From contig NZ_SMRT01000011.1 of the NCBI RefSeq assembly GCF_004354045.1, positions 1-64,000 on the forward strand: DNA of 64,000 nt. Direction: 5' to 3'. The notes under the pieces are model-generated. The model had not been told where the DNA came from. It saw only the letters and a program-made list of their open reading frames with translations, and did no database searches. The position numbers and the translations under genes were made by a program. The stretch comes from Paenibacillus piri. GTDB lineage: Bacteria; Bacillota; Bacilli; Paenibacillales; NBRC-103111. Positions 44,955 through 53,123 of the stretch are shown here, piece after piece. Position 1 is the first letter of the stretch; the number at the start of each line of letters is the position of its first letter.

Positions 44955-46514
44955 ATGAGCATGCAACCTTCATCATTTGTGCGGGGTACATTTATTCTCG
45001 CGGCGGCAGCTTTCGTTACAAGAATTCTCGGCTTCCTCAACAGCATTATATTGGCGCGCTATTTAGGACCGGAAGGTATTGGATTGCTCATGATGGCTCA
45101 ACCGCTCGTCCCGATGCTGATCACACTGACAAGCCTTGGACTGCCCGTCGCCATTTCCAAGCTAGTGGCTGAAGCGGAGGCCCAGGGCGACCCGGGCAAA
45201 GTGAAACGCATACTGCAAGTTTCCCTAAGCGTTACAATTACGATCAGCGTAGTGTTAACATTAGCTACACTGATCGGGGCCGAATATTTCTCCTCGCTCA
45301 TATTGGCGGACCAAAGAGCTTATTATGCGATGCTGGCCATTATTCCGATCACGCCCTTGGTCGCCGTATCCTCGGTGCTGAAAGGCTACTTCCGCGGCAA
45401 GCAAAATATGAAGCCGATTGCCATTTCCGATGTCATCGAAAACATCGTGTACATCGTTCTGATTATGTCCCTGATCCAGCTGCTGCTGCCTCGCGGGATT
45501 GAATACGCGGCTGCCGGGGCTATGGCGTTTACGGTCATTGGCGAAGGAAGCGGACTGCTTTATTTGGCGCTCATGTATGCCTTGCATCGGAAGAAGTCAA
45601 GCCGTCAGCGAATCGATGCGGAGCGGCTGCCCGGCAAAAAGCAGACGATGTACGAGCTGCTGCACATCGGTCTGCCTACGACCGGCCAAGGCTTCATTCA
45701 CTCGATTTACAGGGCGATTAAGCCTGCGCTCGTCATCAAGAGCCTGGCGATTGCCGGCATCGGCACGGCTGTCGCGACCAAACAATACGGTCTGCTTGTC
45801 GGTTATGCGTTTCCTTTGCTCGTGTTTCCCACCTTTATCATGCACTCGCTGTCGACAGCGCTCATACCTTCAATCAGCGAAGCGCTTGCCGCCAACAACC
45901 GGAAGCTGATACATCAGCGAATCGACCAGGCGATCCGGCTCGCCTTTATGATCGGGGCACCGTGCACCATCATTTTGTATATGTGGGCCGTCCCTTTGAC
46001 AACGGTGCTTTACCATTCTCCTGAAGCGGGCATCATTCTGAAAATGCTGGCTCCATTTTTCCTGCTGCACTATTTTGAAGACCCGCTGCATGCGGTTTTA
46101 CTCGGAATCGGTAAAGTCAGGACCGTCATGTGGAACTTCATTATGAGCACGCTGCTGCAGGCTGTAGCGATCTTTATTTTTGGCTCGGAGTGGGGGATTT
46201 ACGGAGTCGCGACCGGCATTAACTTCGGAATTTGCTTGATTACGATGATGAACTTTTTGGCTATTTCCAAGTTTATCGGTTTTTCTCTCGATATGCGGCA
46301 CTATGTGAAAACTGTAATTTGCTTGGCGCTCATGGTGATATGCGGACAAGGGACCTATACCTATATGAGTCATACCGGATTTGCTGCGCTGTGGGTCATT
46401 TTAAGCTCCGTCGGCGTATCGCTGTTAAGCTATGGCATGTCGCTCTTGCTGACCAATGCGATCAAACAGCCTGTGCGAAACGGCGCGGCCAAAGGTTTTT
46501 TTCCGAAACTGTAA
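44955..46514 (+). CDS. spoVB: Stage V sporulation protein B, MurJ-like flippase
   Basis: A 519-residue multidrug/oligosaccharidyl-lipid/polysaccharide (MOP) flippase with about 14 helices. B. subtilis SpoVB is 518 residues. The N-terminus FVRGTFILAAAAFVTRILGF then RYLGPEGIGLLMMAQPL (about residues 8-50) is characteristic. SpoVB is needed for spore cortex peptidoglycan assembly, acting as a lipid-linked precursor translocase in the outer forespore membrane. It is a single-gene unit with its own terminator. Other MVF proteins such as YkvU are close relatives, so orthology is likely but not certain. Confidence 0.82.
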   Translation: MSMQPSSFVRGTFILAAAAFVTRILGFLNSIILARYLGPEGIGLLMMAQPLVPMLITLTSLGLPVAISKLVAEAEAQGDPGKVKRILQVSLSVTITISVVLTLATLIGAEYFSSLILADQRAYYAMLAIIPITPLVAVSSVLKGYFRGKQNMKPIAISDVIENIVYIVLIMSLIQLLLPRGIEYAAAGAMAFTVIGEGSGLLYLALMYALHRKKSSRQRIDAERLPGKKQTMYELLHIGLPTTGQGFIHSIYRAIKPALVIKSLAIAGIGTAVATKQYGLLVGYAFPLLVFPTFIMHSLSTALIPSISEALAANNRKLIHQRIDQAIRLAFMIGAPCTIILYMWAVPLTTVLYHSPEAGIILKMLAPFFLLHYFEDPLHAVLLGIGKVRTVMWNFIMSTLLQAVAIFIFGSEWGIYGVATGINFGICLITMMNFLAISKFIGFSLDMRHYVKTVICLALMVICGQGTYTYMSHTGFAALWVILSSVGVSLLSYGMSLLLTNAIKQPVRNGAAKGFFPKL

Positions 46515-46530
46515 CGATAGGCACGACAGC

Positions 46531-46568
46531 AATGCCTTCTTCGAAGATAACGAAGAGGGCATTTTTAT
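46531..46568 (+). terminator. Rho-independent terminator after spoVB
   Basis: AATGCCTTCTTCG pairs with CGAAGAGGGCATT around AAGATAA, followed by TTTTATTT. Confidence 0.85.
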
Positions 46569-46569
46569 T

Positions 46570-46911
46570 TGATCTGCCAGTTAACTGCAAGGCAAACGGT
46601 TAAGTTTTGCACCCTGCTTGACACATAACGAAATATTGCCGGAGCCGACCGGATGCGGAGCCGAATATTTTTGTAAAAGGGTTGATTAAAAATAGATAAT
46701 ATATTAATATATCTAAATAATAATAAACAAAACGTATAAATATCTATTATTATGTAATTAACATCACAGTGAATCGTTATCGTTCCTCCGGCGCTGTCAA
46801 TATCGGCGGATACCTGCTTCCTGTTTTGGTGTCTATGGGGCACAGGCAGTCCGGCAAAACGGCGATGAACAGAGAACAATTAACAATTAATATGGAAGAG
46901 GAGAGTCAATC
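46570..46911. other. AT-rich intergenic region before MFS gene
   Basis: No gene. From 46680 to 46760 the sequence is nearly all A and T, including the 14-base palindrome ATATATTAATATAT (46699-46712). AATAGATA at 46691-46698 is mirrored by TATCTATT at 46741-46748. It probably holds the promoter and perhaps an operator of the MFS gene; I cannot fix the hexamers. Confidence 0.4.
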
Positions 46912-48114
46912 ATGCTTCACAACAAGTATGTACGAACGGTTATTTTATCCCGCGTGCTGTTGCAGCTGGGGGTTTGGATACGAAATTTTGCCATTCTTTT
47001 ATATGTCACCGATTTAACGCATAACAATCCGCAATACGTATCGCTGATCTCGGTGGCGGAATTCGCGCCTATTTTTATTTTTGCGATCATTGGAGGGACG
47101 TTTGCGGATCGCTGGCGGCCCAAGCTCACAATGGTATGGTGCGATATACTGTCGGCGTTATCCGTATTTGCCGTACTGGCCGTGCTCATGAGCGGGTCGT
47201 GGTATGCCTTGCTGTTCGGGACGTTTATATCCGCCGTGCTCTCGCAATTTTCTCAGCCGTCGGCGATGAAGCTGTTCAAGCAGCATGTTCCCGGCGAGCA
47301 GTTGCAAGGCGTTATGGCCATGTTCCAATCGTTGATGGCTGTCTTCATGGTCATTGGTCCGATTATGGGGACGTTTGTTTTTCAACATTATGGAATCGGG
47401 TATTCGCTTGTCGTAACGGGAATCATGTTTGCCGGATCGTCGATCGTGTTGTCCTTTCTGCCGCGCGACGCAGTGGAACCGGCTGACGAAGGCAGCCGCA
47501 ATTTTAGCAAGGAGCTGATGGACGGCCTCCGTTATGTAGGAGCGAGCCGCCCCTTGCGCACGCTTGCCGTCGCATTTGCCGCTTCCGGGCTCGGAGCGGG
47601 CTTGATCCAGCCGCTTGCAATTTTCATCGTGATCGAGAAGCTCGGACAGGGGAAGCCGTTTCTCCAATGGCTGCTGATGACGAACGGTCTGGCCATGCTG
47701 ATCGGCGGCGCCTTCCTAATCGGAATTGCCAAAAAAATGAGGCCATATACGCTGCTGGCCGCGGGCCTGCTGGTAAGCGCCGTTTGTACCATTGCCGTCG
47801 GCTGGTCGACTAATATCGGGTTGACGCTGCTGCTGCAAGTGCTCAGCGGATTCTTTTATCCTTGGGTCCACACCGGCATTCAAACGCTTATTCTTAAAAA
47901 TACAGAAGCCGCGTATATCGGCCGGGTCGGCGGAGCCGTTATGCCGGTGTTTATGGGGATGATGGTGATCGGCATGTCGCTTGCGGGCTATTTGAAGGAT
48001 GCGCTATCGCTGTTTACGGTTTATGCAATAAGCGGCGCGTTGCTTATCATCGGCGCACTATTGTTGGTCCCGTTGTATTGGAAACGGCGTGCAGCAGAAT
48101 CGGCGGCGAATTAA
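46912..48114 (+). CDS. MFS transporter, MefA-like efflux type
   Basis: A 400-residue MFS protein with about 12 helices. Its form, with QLGVWIRNFAILLYVTDLTH at the start, FADRWRPKLTM near residue 63 as loop motif and SQFSQPSAMKLFKQHVPGEQL near 111, matches the group that contains macrolide efflux proteins and YfiS/YkuC-like transporters. GAAGAGGAGAG lies before the ATG. It stands alone. Whether it exports drugs is inference. Confidence 0.82.
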   Translation: MLHNKYVRTVILSRVLLQLGVWIRNFAILLYVTDLTHNNPQYVSLISVAEFAPIFIFAIIGGTFADRWRPKLTMVWCDILSALSVFAVLAVLMSGSWYALLFGTFISAVLSQFSQPSAMKLFKQHVPGEQLQGVMAMFQSLMAVFMVIGPIMGTFVFQHYGIGYSLVVTGIMFAGSSIVLSFLPRDAVEPADEGSRNFSKELMDGLRYVGASRPLRTLAVAFAASGLGAGLIQPLAIFIVIEKLGQGKPFLQWLLMTNGLAMLIGGAFLIGIAKKMRPYTLLAAGLLVSAVCTIAVGWSTNIGLTLLLQVLSGFFYPWVHTGIQTLILKNTEAAYIGRVGGAVMPVFMGMMVIGMSLAGYLKDALSLFTVYAISGALLIIGALLLVPLYWKRRAAESAAN

Positions 48115-48309
48115 TCCCATGGATCAATCAACACAAAAGTGAGATTCACCGTACTCCGGTTGTTGTATGGTCTTGCAAGCCTAAGTTCGGTTTGTCCTGC
48201 AGCTATCATCAAAAAGATATCGAATATTGTGATTATCCCGCTTACTACAATCATTCTAGAGGCATATATCATTCACATAGCGATAAAACAAATTGGAGAT
48301 GATAGCTGT

Positions 48310-48473
48310 ATGAATTCTTGGAAAATTAAGCCGGGGAAGCGCCGTGGCCGCACCAGCAGATCATTCCCATCGAACCGGAATACGTGTTGAAGACGTTTAA
48401 AGCGGCGGTTTATTACTACAAGGAGACTCGGTACGAACGCAAACCGGAGCAAGTTGACGGCTTGCAGGCGTAA
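48310..48473 (+). pseudogene. Small frameshifted reading frame
   Basis: ATG at 48310 reads MNSWKIKPG; one missing G in the run GGGG at 48333-48336 would continue it as EAPWPHQQIIPIEPEYVLKT, then FKAAVYYYKETRYERKPEQV and a stop at 48471, 54 residues in all. The downstream frame is protein-like (aromatic and charged, no low complexity). Not recognised. A terminator follows. Confidence 0.4.
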
Positions 48474-48539
48474 GCTCATCCGCTGCAGCTCTTGTAAGGT
48501 TGAACCGATAGGCTGCACTTGGGTCTTAAAAAACATTCA

Positions 48540-48581
48540 GGCTTCCTAAGGGCAAACATCGCTCTCAGGAAGCTTTTTTCT
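48540..48581 (+). terminator. Rho-independent terminator upstream of MerR gene
   Basis: GGCTTCCT pairs with AGGAAGCT around a loop of about 19 bases, then TTTTTTCTC. Confidence 0.75.
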
Positions 48582-48595
48582 CTTCGTAAAAAGGG

Positions 48596-48626
48596 TTGAC
48601 TTTGACGCTGCGTAAAGGTGTACGCT
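48596..48626 (+). promoter_or_regulatory. MerR-type promoter with long spacer and dyad
   Basis: TTGACT (48596-48601) and TACGCT (48621-48626) are 19 bases apart, the wide spacing MerR regulators act on. The spacer holds TTGACGCTGCGTAAAGG, an imperfect dyad (TTGACGC / GCGTAAA). It lies 23 bases before the MerR start, so autoregulation is likely. Confidence 0.6.
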
Positions 48627-48649
48627 TAAGCTGTCAGGAGGTGAAGCGA

Positions 48650-49414
48650 GTGGAATACACCGTACAGAAGCTTGGGCGGCTGGCGGGAATCAGCACAAGA
48701 ACGCTGCGATACTATGATGAGATTGGCATTCTAAAGCCGGCTAGAGTCAACTCGTCCGGATATCGCGTCTATGGCCAGGCGGAAGTCGACAGGCTGCAGC
48801 AAATATTGTTTTACCGGGAGCTCGGGCTTCGTCTGGACCAGATCAGCGAGCTTGTGAATTCACCGTCCTTTAACGGGACTGAGGCGCTGAAGCAGCACCG
48901 CGAGCAGCTCCTTGACAAAAGAAAGCAGTTGGACGTACTGATTGCCAATGTGGAAAAAACAATTGCCTTTAACGAAGGGAGAATTACGATGAGTGATAAA
49001 GAAAAATTCGAAGGCTTCAAGCAAAAGCTGATTGATGACAATGAGGCGAAATACGGACAAGAAATTCGCGAAAAATATGGCGAGGATGCCGTCAACAAGT
49101 CGAACGCCAAAGTGAAAAATATGACGCAGGAGCAATATGAAGAGGTAACCCGCCTGTCGGAGCAACTGGCCGAGACGCTGGCCGAGGCGTTCAAGCAGGG
49201 GGACCCTGCGGGCGAATTGGCTATGCAAGCGGCCGAGCTTCATAAGCGGTGGTTAACGTACTATTGGAGCGAATACAATAAAGAAGCGCACGCTGGCATT
49301 GTCCAGATGTATGTCGATGACGAACGGTTTACGGCCTATTACGATAAGCTTCAACCAGGAACGGCGCAATTTTTAAGAGATGCCGTCCACATTTATACAG
49401 GCTTCAAGAAATAA
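48650..49414 (+). CDS. MerR family regulator with TipAS antibiotic-recognition domain
   Basis: A 254-residue regulator like Mta of B. subtilis. Residues 1-70 are the MerR winged helix (MEYTVQKLGRLAGISTRTLR then YYDEIGILKPARVNSSGYR), then a dimerising coiled coil (about 70-120, EQLLDKRKQLDVLIANVEKT), and a C-terminal TipAS domain (about 130-254) ending YYDKLQPGTAQFLRDAVHIY. TipAS domains bind thiopeptide-like compounds. The start is GTG with AGGAGGTG 6 bases upstream. It probably activates its own promoter and an efflux gene, perhaps the MFS gene at 46912, which is inference. Confidence 0.88.
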   Translation: MEYTVQKLGRLAGISTRTLRYYDEIGILKPARVNSSGYRVYGQAEVDRLQQILFYRELGLRLDQISELVNSPSFNGTEALKQHREQLLDKRKQLDVLIANVEKTIAFNEGRITMSDKEKFEGFKQKLIDDNEAKYGQEIREKYGEDAVNKSNAKVKNMTQEQYEEVTRLSEQLAETLAEAFKQGDPAGELAMQAAELHKRWLTYYWSEYNKEAHAGIVQMYVDDERFTAYYDKLQPGTAQFLRDAVHIYTGFKK

Positions 49415-49431
49415 TAATGCTTGAGCAGCTG

Positions 49432-49473
49432 AGGCTGCGTCGCGGGTCATTTTGATCGGGTGCAGCCTTTTTT
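49432..49473 (+). terminator. Terminator after MerR gene
   Basis: AGGCTGC (49432-49438) pairs with GCAGCCT (49462-49468) and is followed by a T-run to 49473. Confidence 0.8.
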
Positions 49474-49699
49474 CCGTTGTGTCGCTGCTTCCGCAGTTTG
49501 TCGTATTTTTGCTGTTTCAGCGAAATATCGTTGAAGGCATTTGCGACAAACGGGATCAAACGCTAGCCGGTCAAAGTCAGAATGCGGCTTATGCCCGGTA
49601 GTATGGAGCAGTACGCCGCATATTATGTAGGAGTCGGAGTGCAAATGAATTGCAATCGGCTATTGACAAAATACAATTATAGGAGTACGATTCGTTAGT
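49474..49699. other. Intergenic region
   Basis: No gene or RNA recognised. The mgtA promoter should lie near its end: TTGACA (49663-49668) and TATAGG (49677-49682) are close but only 8 bases apart, and TTGACA with TACGAT (49685-49690, spacer 16) is a better pair. Confidence 0.35.
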
Positions 49700-49880
49700 A
49701 ATTTCATATGTCCTCGTTAGGTGAGGCTCCTATACAAATACAGGCCACTGCCCGGAAACATCGAAAGATGCCAATGGGTAGAACAGGGATTGCCGGATTA
49801 AGGCTTTTCATAAGGTGGCTAAGAGGCGAATGCTCTCTTTACGTTGTATAGTGCCAAAGCTCGACTAGGGGGAACGGAAA
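49700..49880 (+). ncRNA. M-box magnesium riboswitch (ykoK leader)
   Basis: The conserved blocks are in order: GTTAGGTGAGGCTCCT (49716-49731), GGCCACTGCCCGGAAAC (49743-49759), GCCAATGGGTAGAACAG (49770-49786), CCGGATTAAGGC (49793-49804) and AAGGTGGCTAAGAGGC (49812-49827). These are the M-box aptamer, which binds several Mg2+ ions. It lies upstream of the MgtA ATPase gene. CTAGGGGG at 49865-49872 is identical to the right arm of the terminator at 49919-49926, so it can compete for CCCTCTAG and act as antiterminator when Mg2+ is low. Boundaries are approximate. Confidence 0.92.
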
Positions 49881-49903
49881 CCATTTTGCATGCGCGTTTT
49901 TCG

Positions 49904-49937
49904 AGCCCTCTAGCCGGTCTAGGGGGCTTTTCGATTT
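49904..49937 (+). terminator. M-box-controlled terminator
   Basis: AGCCCTCTAG (49904-49913) pairs with CTAGGGGGCT (49919-49928, one G-U), loop CCGGT, then TTTCGATTTTATTT. With Mg2+ bound it should form and stop transcription before mgtA. Confidence 0.88.
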
Positions 49938-50007
49938 TATTTCATAAGGGGGAATACGCACATGGACGGTAGCCCGAGTCCGAGTAGCAGGTCTTACGAT
50001 TTTCAAT

Positions 50008-50036
50008 ACCCAGTGTTCGGGGAGAACCGGGTTTTT
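50008..50036 (+). terminator. Second terminator-like hairpin in mgtA leader
   Basis: GTTC/GAAC with loop GGGGA, extended by ACCC/GGGT around small bulges, then TTTTT. Confidence 0.5.
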
Positions 50037-50149
50037 ATCGCATTTGCAAGCTGTCCATACGTATATTTCAGTCCCCCCCCTGCGGTGGGGCAGGCTTATT
50101 TCAGTATGCGTATTTGACTTGTGAGCGATTCAGACAACGGTAATGCGAT

Positions 50150-50181
50150 CAGCTCTCCCTGAGCCGGGGAGGGCTTTTTTG
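50150..50181 (+). terminator. Third terminator-like hairpin, just before mgtA
   Basis: AGCTCTCCC pairs imperfectly with GGGGAGGGCT around CTGAGCC, then TTTTTTG. It is only 47 bases before the start codon. Transcription must read through it to express mgtA, so it may be a further control point. Confidence 0.6.
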
Positions 50182-50227
50182 TGTTTACTTTTGATCGTTT
50201 ATATGAAAAATACGGGAGGCTATGAAC

Positions 50228-52861
50228 ATGAAACAGAAGCAAACGAAAGCTGAAACGCTAAACCTTCAAATTTCCGAGCGGCTCATCCAGACATCCGCAT
50301 GCCATATCGACGACCTGATGGAGGAATTGTCGACTATTGCAGCGGGACTTACGGATTTAGAAGCTGTACAAAGACAGGAACGGTACGGGAAAAATCAAAT
50401 CGTGCACGATAAGCCTGCGGTCTGGTTTATCCAGCTGCTTGGCTGCTTTAAAAATCCGTTTATTCTCATTTTGCTGGCGCTGGATGCATTTTCATTTTTT
50501 ACAGATGACTCGAAAGCCGTAACGATTTTAAGCGTCATGATCTCGATCAGCGTACTCATCACATTTACCCAGGAATATCGTTCGGCCCGCACAGCGGAAA
50601 AGCTGAAAGCGATGGTGAAAATGACAGCATCGGTCACCCGACAATCCGGCAAAAAAGAGATCGACATGGGGGAGCTGGTCCCCGGTGACATCATCCATTT
50701 GTCGGCGGGCGACCTCGTTCCGGCCGATGTGCGCTTGCTTTATTCTAAAGATTTATTCACGGCCGAATCCGCTTTGACGGGTGAGACGATGCCGGTTGAA
50801 AAACAGGATGCGCATACCCGGAGAACGGACAAAGCAACAGGCGGTCTGCCGGCGAACAATGCGCTGGATCTCGCTAATATGTGTTACATGGGAACCAATA
50901 TCGTCAGCGGAACGGCGACGGCCGTTGTCGTCGCTACGGGGGATTCGACTTACCTGGGCTCGATGGCCAAGGCGCTGACCGACAAACGGCCGCTGACGAG
51001 CTTCGATAAAGGCGTCCACAGCGTTACATGGGTCATTATCCGGTTTATGCTCATCATGGTTCCGATCATTTTCTTGATCAACGGCTTCACCAAAGGGGAT
51101 TGGACGGAAGCTCTCTTCTTCGGCTTATCGGTAGCCGTCGGCTTGACGCCGGAAATGCTGCCGGTTATCGTCACTGCCAATTTGGCCAAAGGAGCCGCCG
51201 TCATGGCCCGCAACAAGGTGGTCGTGAAGAAGCTCAATGCGATTCAAAACCTAGGCGCGATGAATATTTTATGCACGGATAAAACCGGCACACTGACCAA
51301 AGACAAAATCATTTTGCAGCGGCATCTGGACATTCACGGTCAAGAGGACGGCAAAGTGTTGGAATACGCTTATTTGAACAGCTATCATCAAACCGGCTTG
51401 AAAAATTTACTGGATGTCGCCGTATTGGAGCATGCGGAGCTGGGCGATGTGCTTGGGGCACAGCAAAACTATACGAAAATCGATGAAATCCCGTTTGATT
51501 TTAACCGCAGACGGATGTCCGTCGTGTTGAATCAAAGCGGCAAAGGGCAAATTCTCATTTGCAAAGGCGCGATGGAGGAAATCATAGGCGTCTGTACCCA
51601 TGCCCTCGACGGCGGGGAGACGGTTCCGCTCACCTCTCAAATGACGCAGAAGGTGAAGGAGCTTGTCGAAGCATTAAATACGGACGGCTTGCGGGTTATA
51701 GCGGTTGCAATCAAGCATGCGGAGACGTCGGACAGAGCGTATGGGATCAAGGACGAATGTGGCATGGTTCTTGTCGGTTACATCGGCTTCCTGGACCCTC
51801 CGAAGGAAAGCGCGGCATTGGCGATTCAGGCTTTAAAGTGTAACGGAGTAGCCGTCAAGGTGCTGACCGGCGATAATGCGGCAGTTGCACGTAAAGTATG
51901 CCGCGAGGTGGGCTTAGACACTGAACCGCTTGTGCTGGGCAGCGATATCGAGCTGCTGACGGATGCTCGGCTGGCCGATTTGGCCGAGAAGACGACGATC
52001 TTCGCCAAGCTGAATCCGCTGCAAAAAGTGAGAATCGTCCGCGCGCTGCAGAGCAAGGGGCATACCGTAGGCTTTATGGGCGACGGCGTTAACGACTCGG
52101 CCTCGCTCAAGGATGCGGATGTGGGCATTTCCGTGGACACGGCCGTGGATATCGCCAAGGAATCGGCCGCTATTATTTTACTCGAAAAAAGCTTGCTGGT
52201 GCTGGAGGAAGGCGTGATCGAAGGCCGCAAAACGTTCGGCAACATGATCAAGTATATCAAGATGACGACAAGCTCAAATTTTGGCAATATGTTCAGCGTC
52301 CTGGGCTCAAGCGTCTTTTTACCGTTCTTGCCCATGCTGCCGATTCATCTGCTCATCCAAAATCTGTTTTACGACATTTCGCAGCTGTCGCTTCCTTGGG
52401 ATCGTATGGATGAACAATTTTTGGCGAAGCCGCGAAAGTGGGACGCCAAATCAGTCGGACGATTTATGCTGTTCATCGGACCGATCAGTTCGATTTTCGA
52501 TTATGCGACTTACTTTGTTATGTATGTGGTGTTCGCCGCAAATACGGCGGGGGAGCAATCGTTATTCCAATCCGGCTGGTTTATCGAAGGGCTCTTGTCG
52601 CAAACGTTAATTGTGCATATGATCCGCACCGAAAAAATACCGTTCATCCAACGGCGGGCCAGCATGCCGGTTATTCTGCTGACAGGAGCGATTATGATCG
52701 CGGGAATCTTTATTCCATTCTCGGCATTCGGCGCCAGCATCGGGCTGCAGCCGCTGCCTGCATCTTATTTCCCATGGCTGGCGGGAATTCTGTTGAGCTA
52801 CTGCGCGTTGACGCAGTTGATCAAAAGATGGTATATCCGCAAATTTAACGAATGGCTGTAA
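50228..52861 (+). CDS. mgtA: Magnesium-translocating P-type ATPase MgtA
   Basis: An 877-residue P3B-type ATPase that imports Mg2+ at low supply. An N-terminal cation_ATPase_N domain (about 45-100) with LEAVQRQERYGKNQI leads to the transmembrane part; ATPase actuator TGE is in SALTGETMP near residue 185; the phosphorylation site is ILCTDKTGTLTKD (Asp near 352); the hinge has VGFMGDGVNDSASLKDADVG near 615. About ten membrane helices. I chose the second ATG (50228), 8 bases after GGAGG; 50222 is only 2 bases away. Regulated by the M-box upstream. Confidence 0.93.
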   Translation: MKQKQTKAETLNLQISERLIQTSACHIDDLMEELSTIAAGLTDLEAVQRQERYGKNQIVHDKPAVWFIQLLGCFKNPFILILLALDAFSFFTDDSKAVTILSVMISISVLITFTQEYRSARTAEKLKAMVKMTASVTRQSGKKEIDMGELVPGDIIHLSAGDLVPADVRLLYSKDLFTAESALTGETMPVEKQDAHTRRTDKATGGLPANNALDLANMCYMGTNIVSGTATAVVVATGDSTYLGSMAKALTDKRPLTSFDKGVHSVTWVIIRFMLIMVPIIFLINGFTKGDWTEALFFGLSVAVGLTPEMLPVIVTANLAKGAAVMARNKVVVKKLNAIQNLGAMNILCTDKTGTLTKDKIILQRHLDIHGQEDGKVLEYAYLNSYHQTGLKNLLDVAVLEHAELGDVLGAQQNYTKIDEIPFDFNRRRMSVVLNQSGKGQILICKGAMEEIIGVCTHALDGGETVPLTSQMTQKVKELVEALNTDGLRVIAVAIKHAETSDRAYGIKDECGMVLVGYIGFLDPPKESAALAIQALKCNGVAVKVLTGDNAAVARKVCREVGLDTEPLVLGSDIELLTDARLADLAEKTTIFAKLNPLQKVRIVRALQSKGHTVGFMGDGVNDSASLKDADVGISVDTAVDIAKESAAIILLEKSLLVLEEGVIEGRKTFGNMIKYIKMTTSSNFGNMFSVLGSSVFLPFLPMLPIHLLIQNLFYDISQLSLPWDRMDEQFLAKPRKWDAKSVGRFMLFIGPISSIFDYATYFVMYVVFAANTAGEQSLFQSGWFIEGLLSQTLIVHMIRTEKIPFIQRRASMPVILLTGAIMIAGIFIPFSAFGASIGLQPLPASYFPWLAGILLSYCALTQLIKRWYIRKFNEWL

Positions 52862-52874
52862 GCGAGACATTGTC

Positions 52875-52908
52875 AAATCCCGTCCTGAATCCGGCGGGAT
52901 TTTTTGTT
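52875..52908 (+). terminator. Rho-independent terminator after mgtA
   Basis: AAATCCCG (52875-52882) pairs with CGGGATTT (52895-52902), then TTTTGTTT. Confidence 0.85.
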
Positions 52909-52946
52909 TGTAATTCATAAGTGTGCGTAAGTCTGAGCAGCGATTA

Positions 52947-52986
52947 GTCAAGTAAACACTTGACACTTCATTTTTTATACTATAAT
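52947..52986 (+). promoter_or_regulatory. Promoter with palindromic operator before isomerase gene
   Basis: GTCAAGT (52947-52953) and ACTTGAC (52958-52964) are exact inverse arms with an AAAC centre. The right arm overlaps a TTGACA -35 (52960-52965), and TATAAT lies at 52981-52986 (15-base spacer, short). A repressor bound to the palindrome would block the promoter. The protein that binds it is unknown. Confidence 0.55.
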
Positions 52987-53036
52987 CTTATAGTTATGTT
53001 GTTGTATTAACGTTAATATTAAACTGTTCCTCGCAA

Positions 53037-53051
53037 TTAATCGACAGTCTC
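53037..53051. repeat. Solo terminal repeat of the MITE-like element
   Basis: TTAATCGACAGTCTC is identical to the right terminal repeat of the element at 37290-37451, followed by CGTTTTTTCG. No left end is found nearby, so it is a remnant or a chance match; a 15-base exact match is unlikely by chance in 64 kb. Confidence 0.55.
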
Positions 53052-53123
53052 CGTTTTTTCGTTGCTATGCAACCGCTGCCAACAGGTTGTCGCATTTTAC
53101 TACATTAAAAGAGGTGTATGGAC

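Larger units (their letters stand above)
48115..48649. other. Intergenic region with remnants
   Basis: A + frame from 48139 reads a hydrophobic stretch (VCPAAIIKKISNIVIIPLTT then IILEAYIIHIAIKQIG) but has no good ribosome site; it may be the debris of a membrane protein gene. It runs into a small frameshifted frame at 48310-48473 and a terminator at 48540-48581, both listed separately. The MerR promoter lies at the end. Confidence 0.4.
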
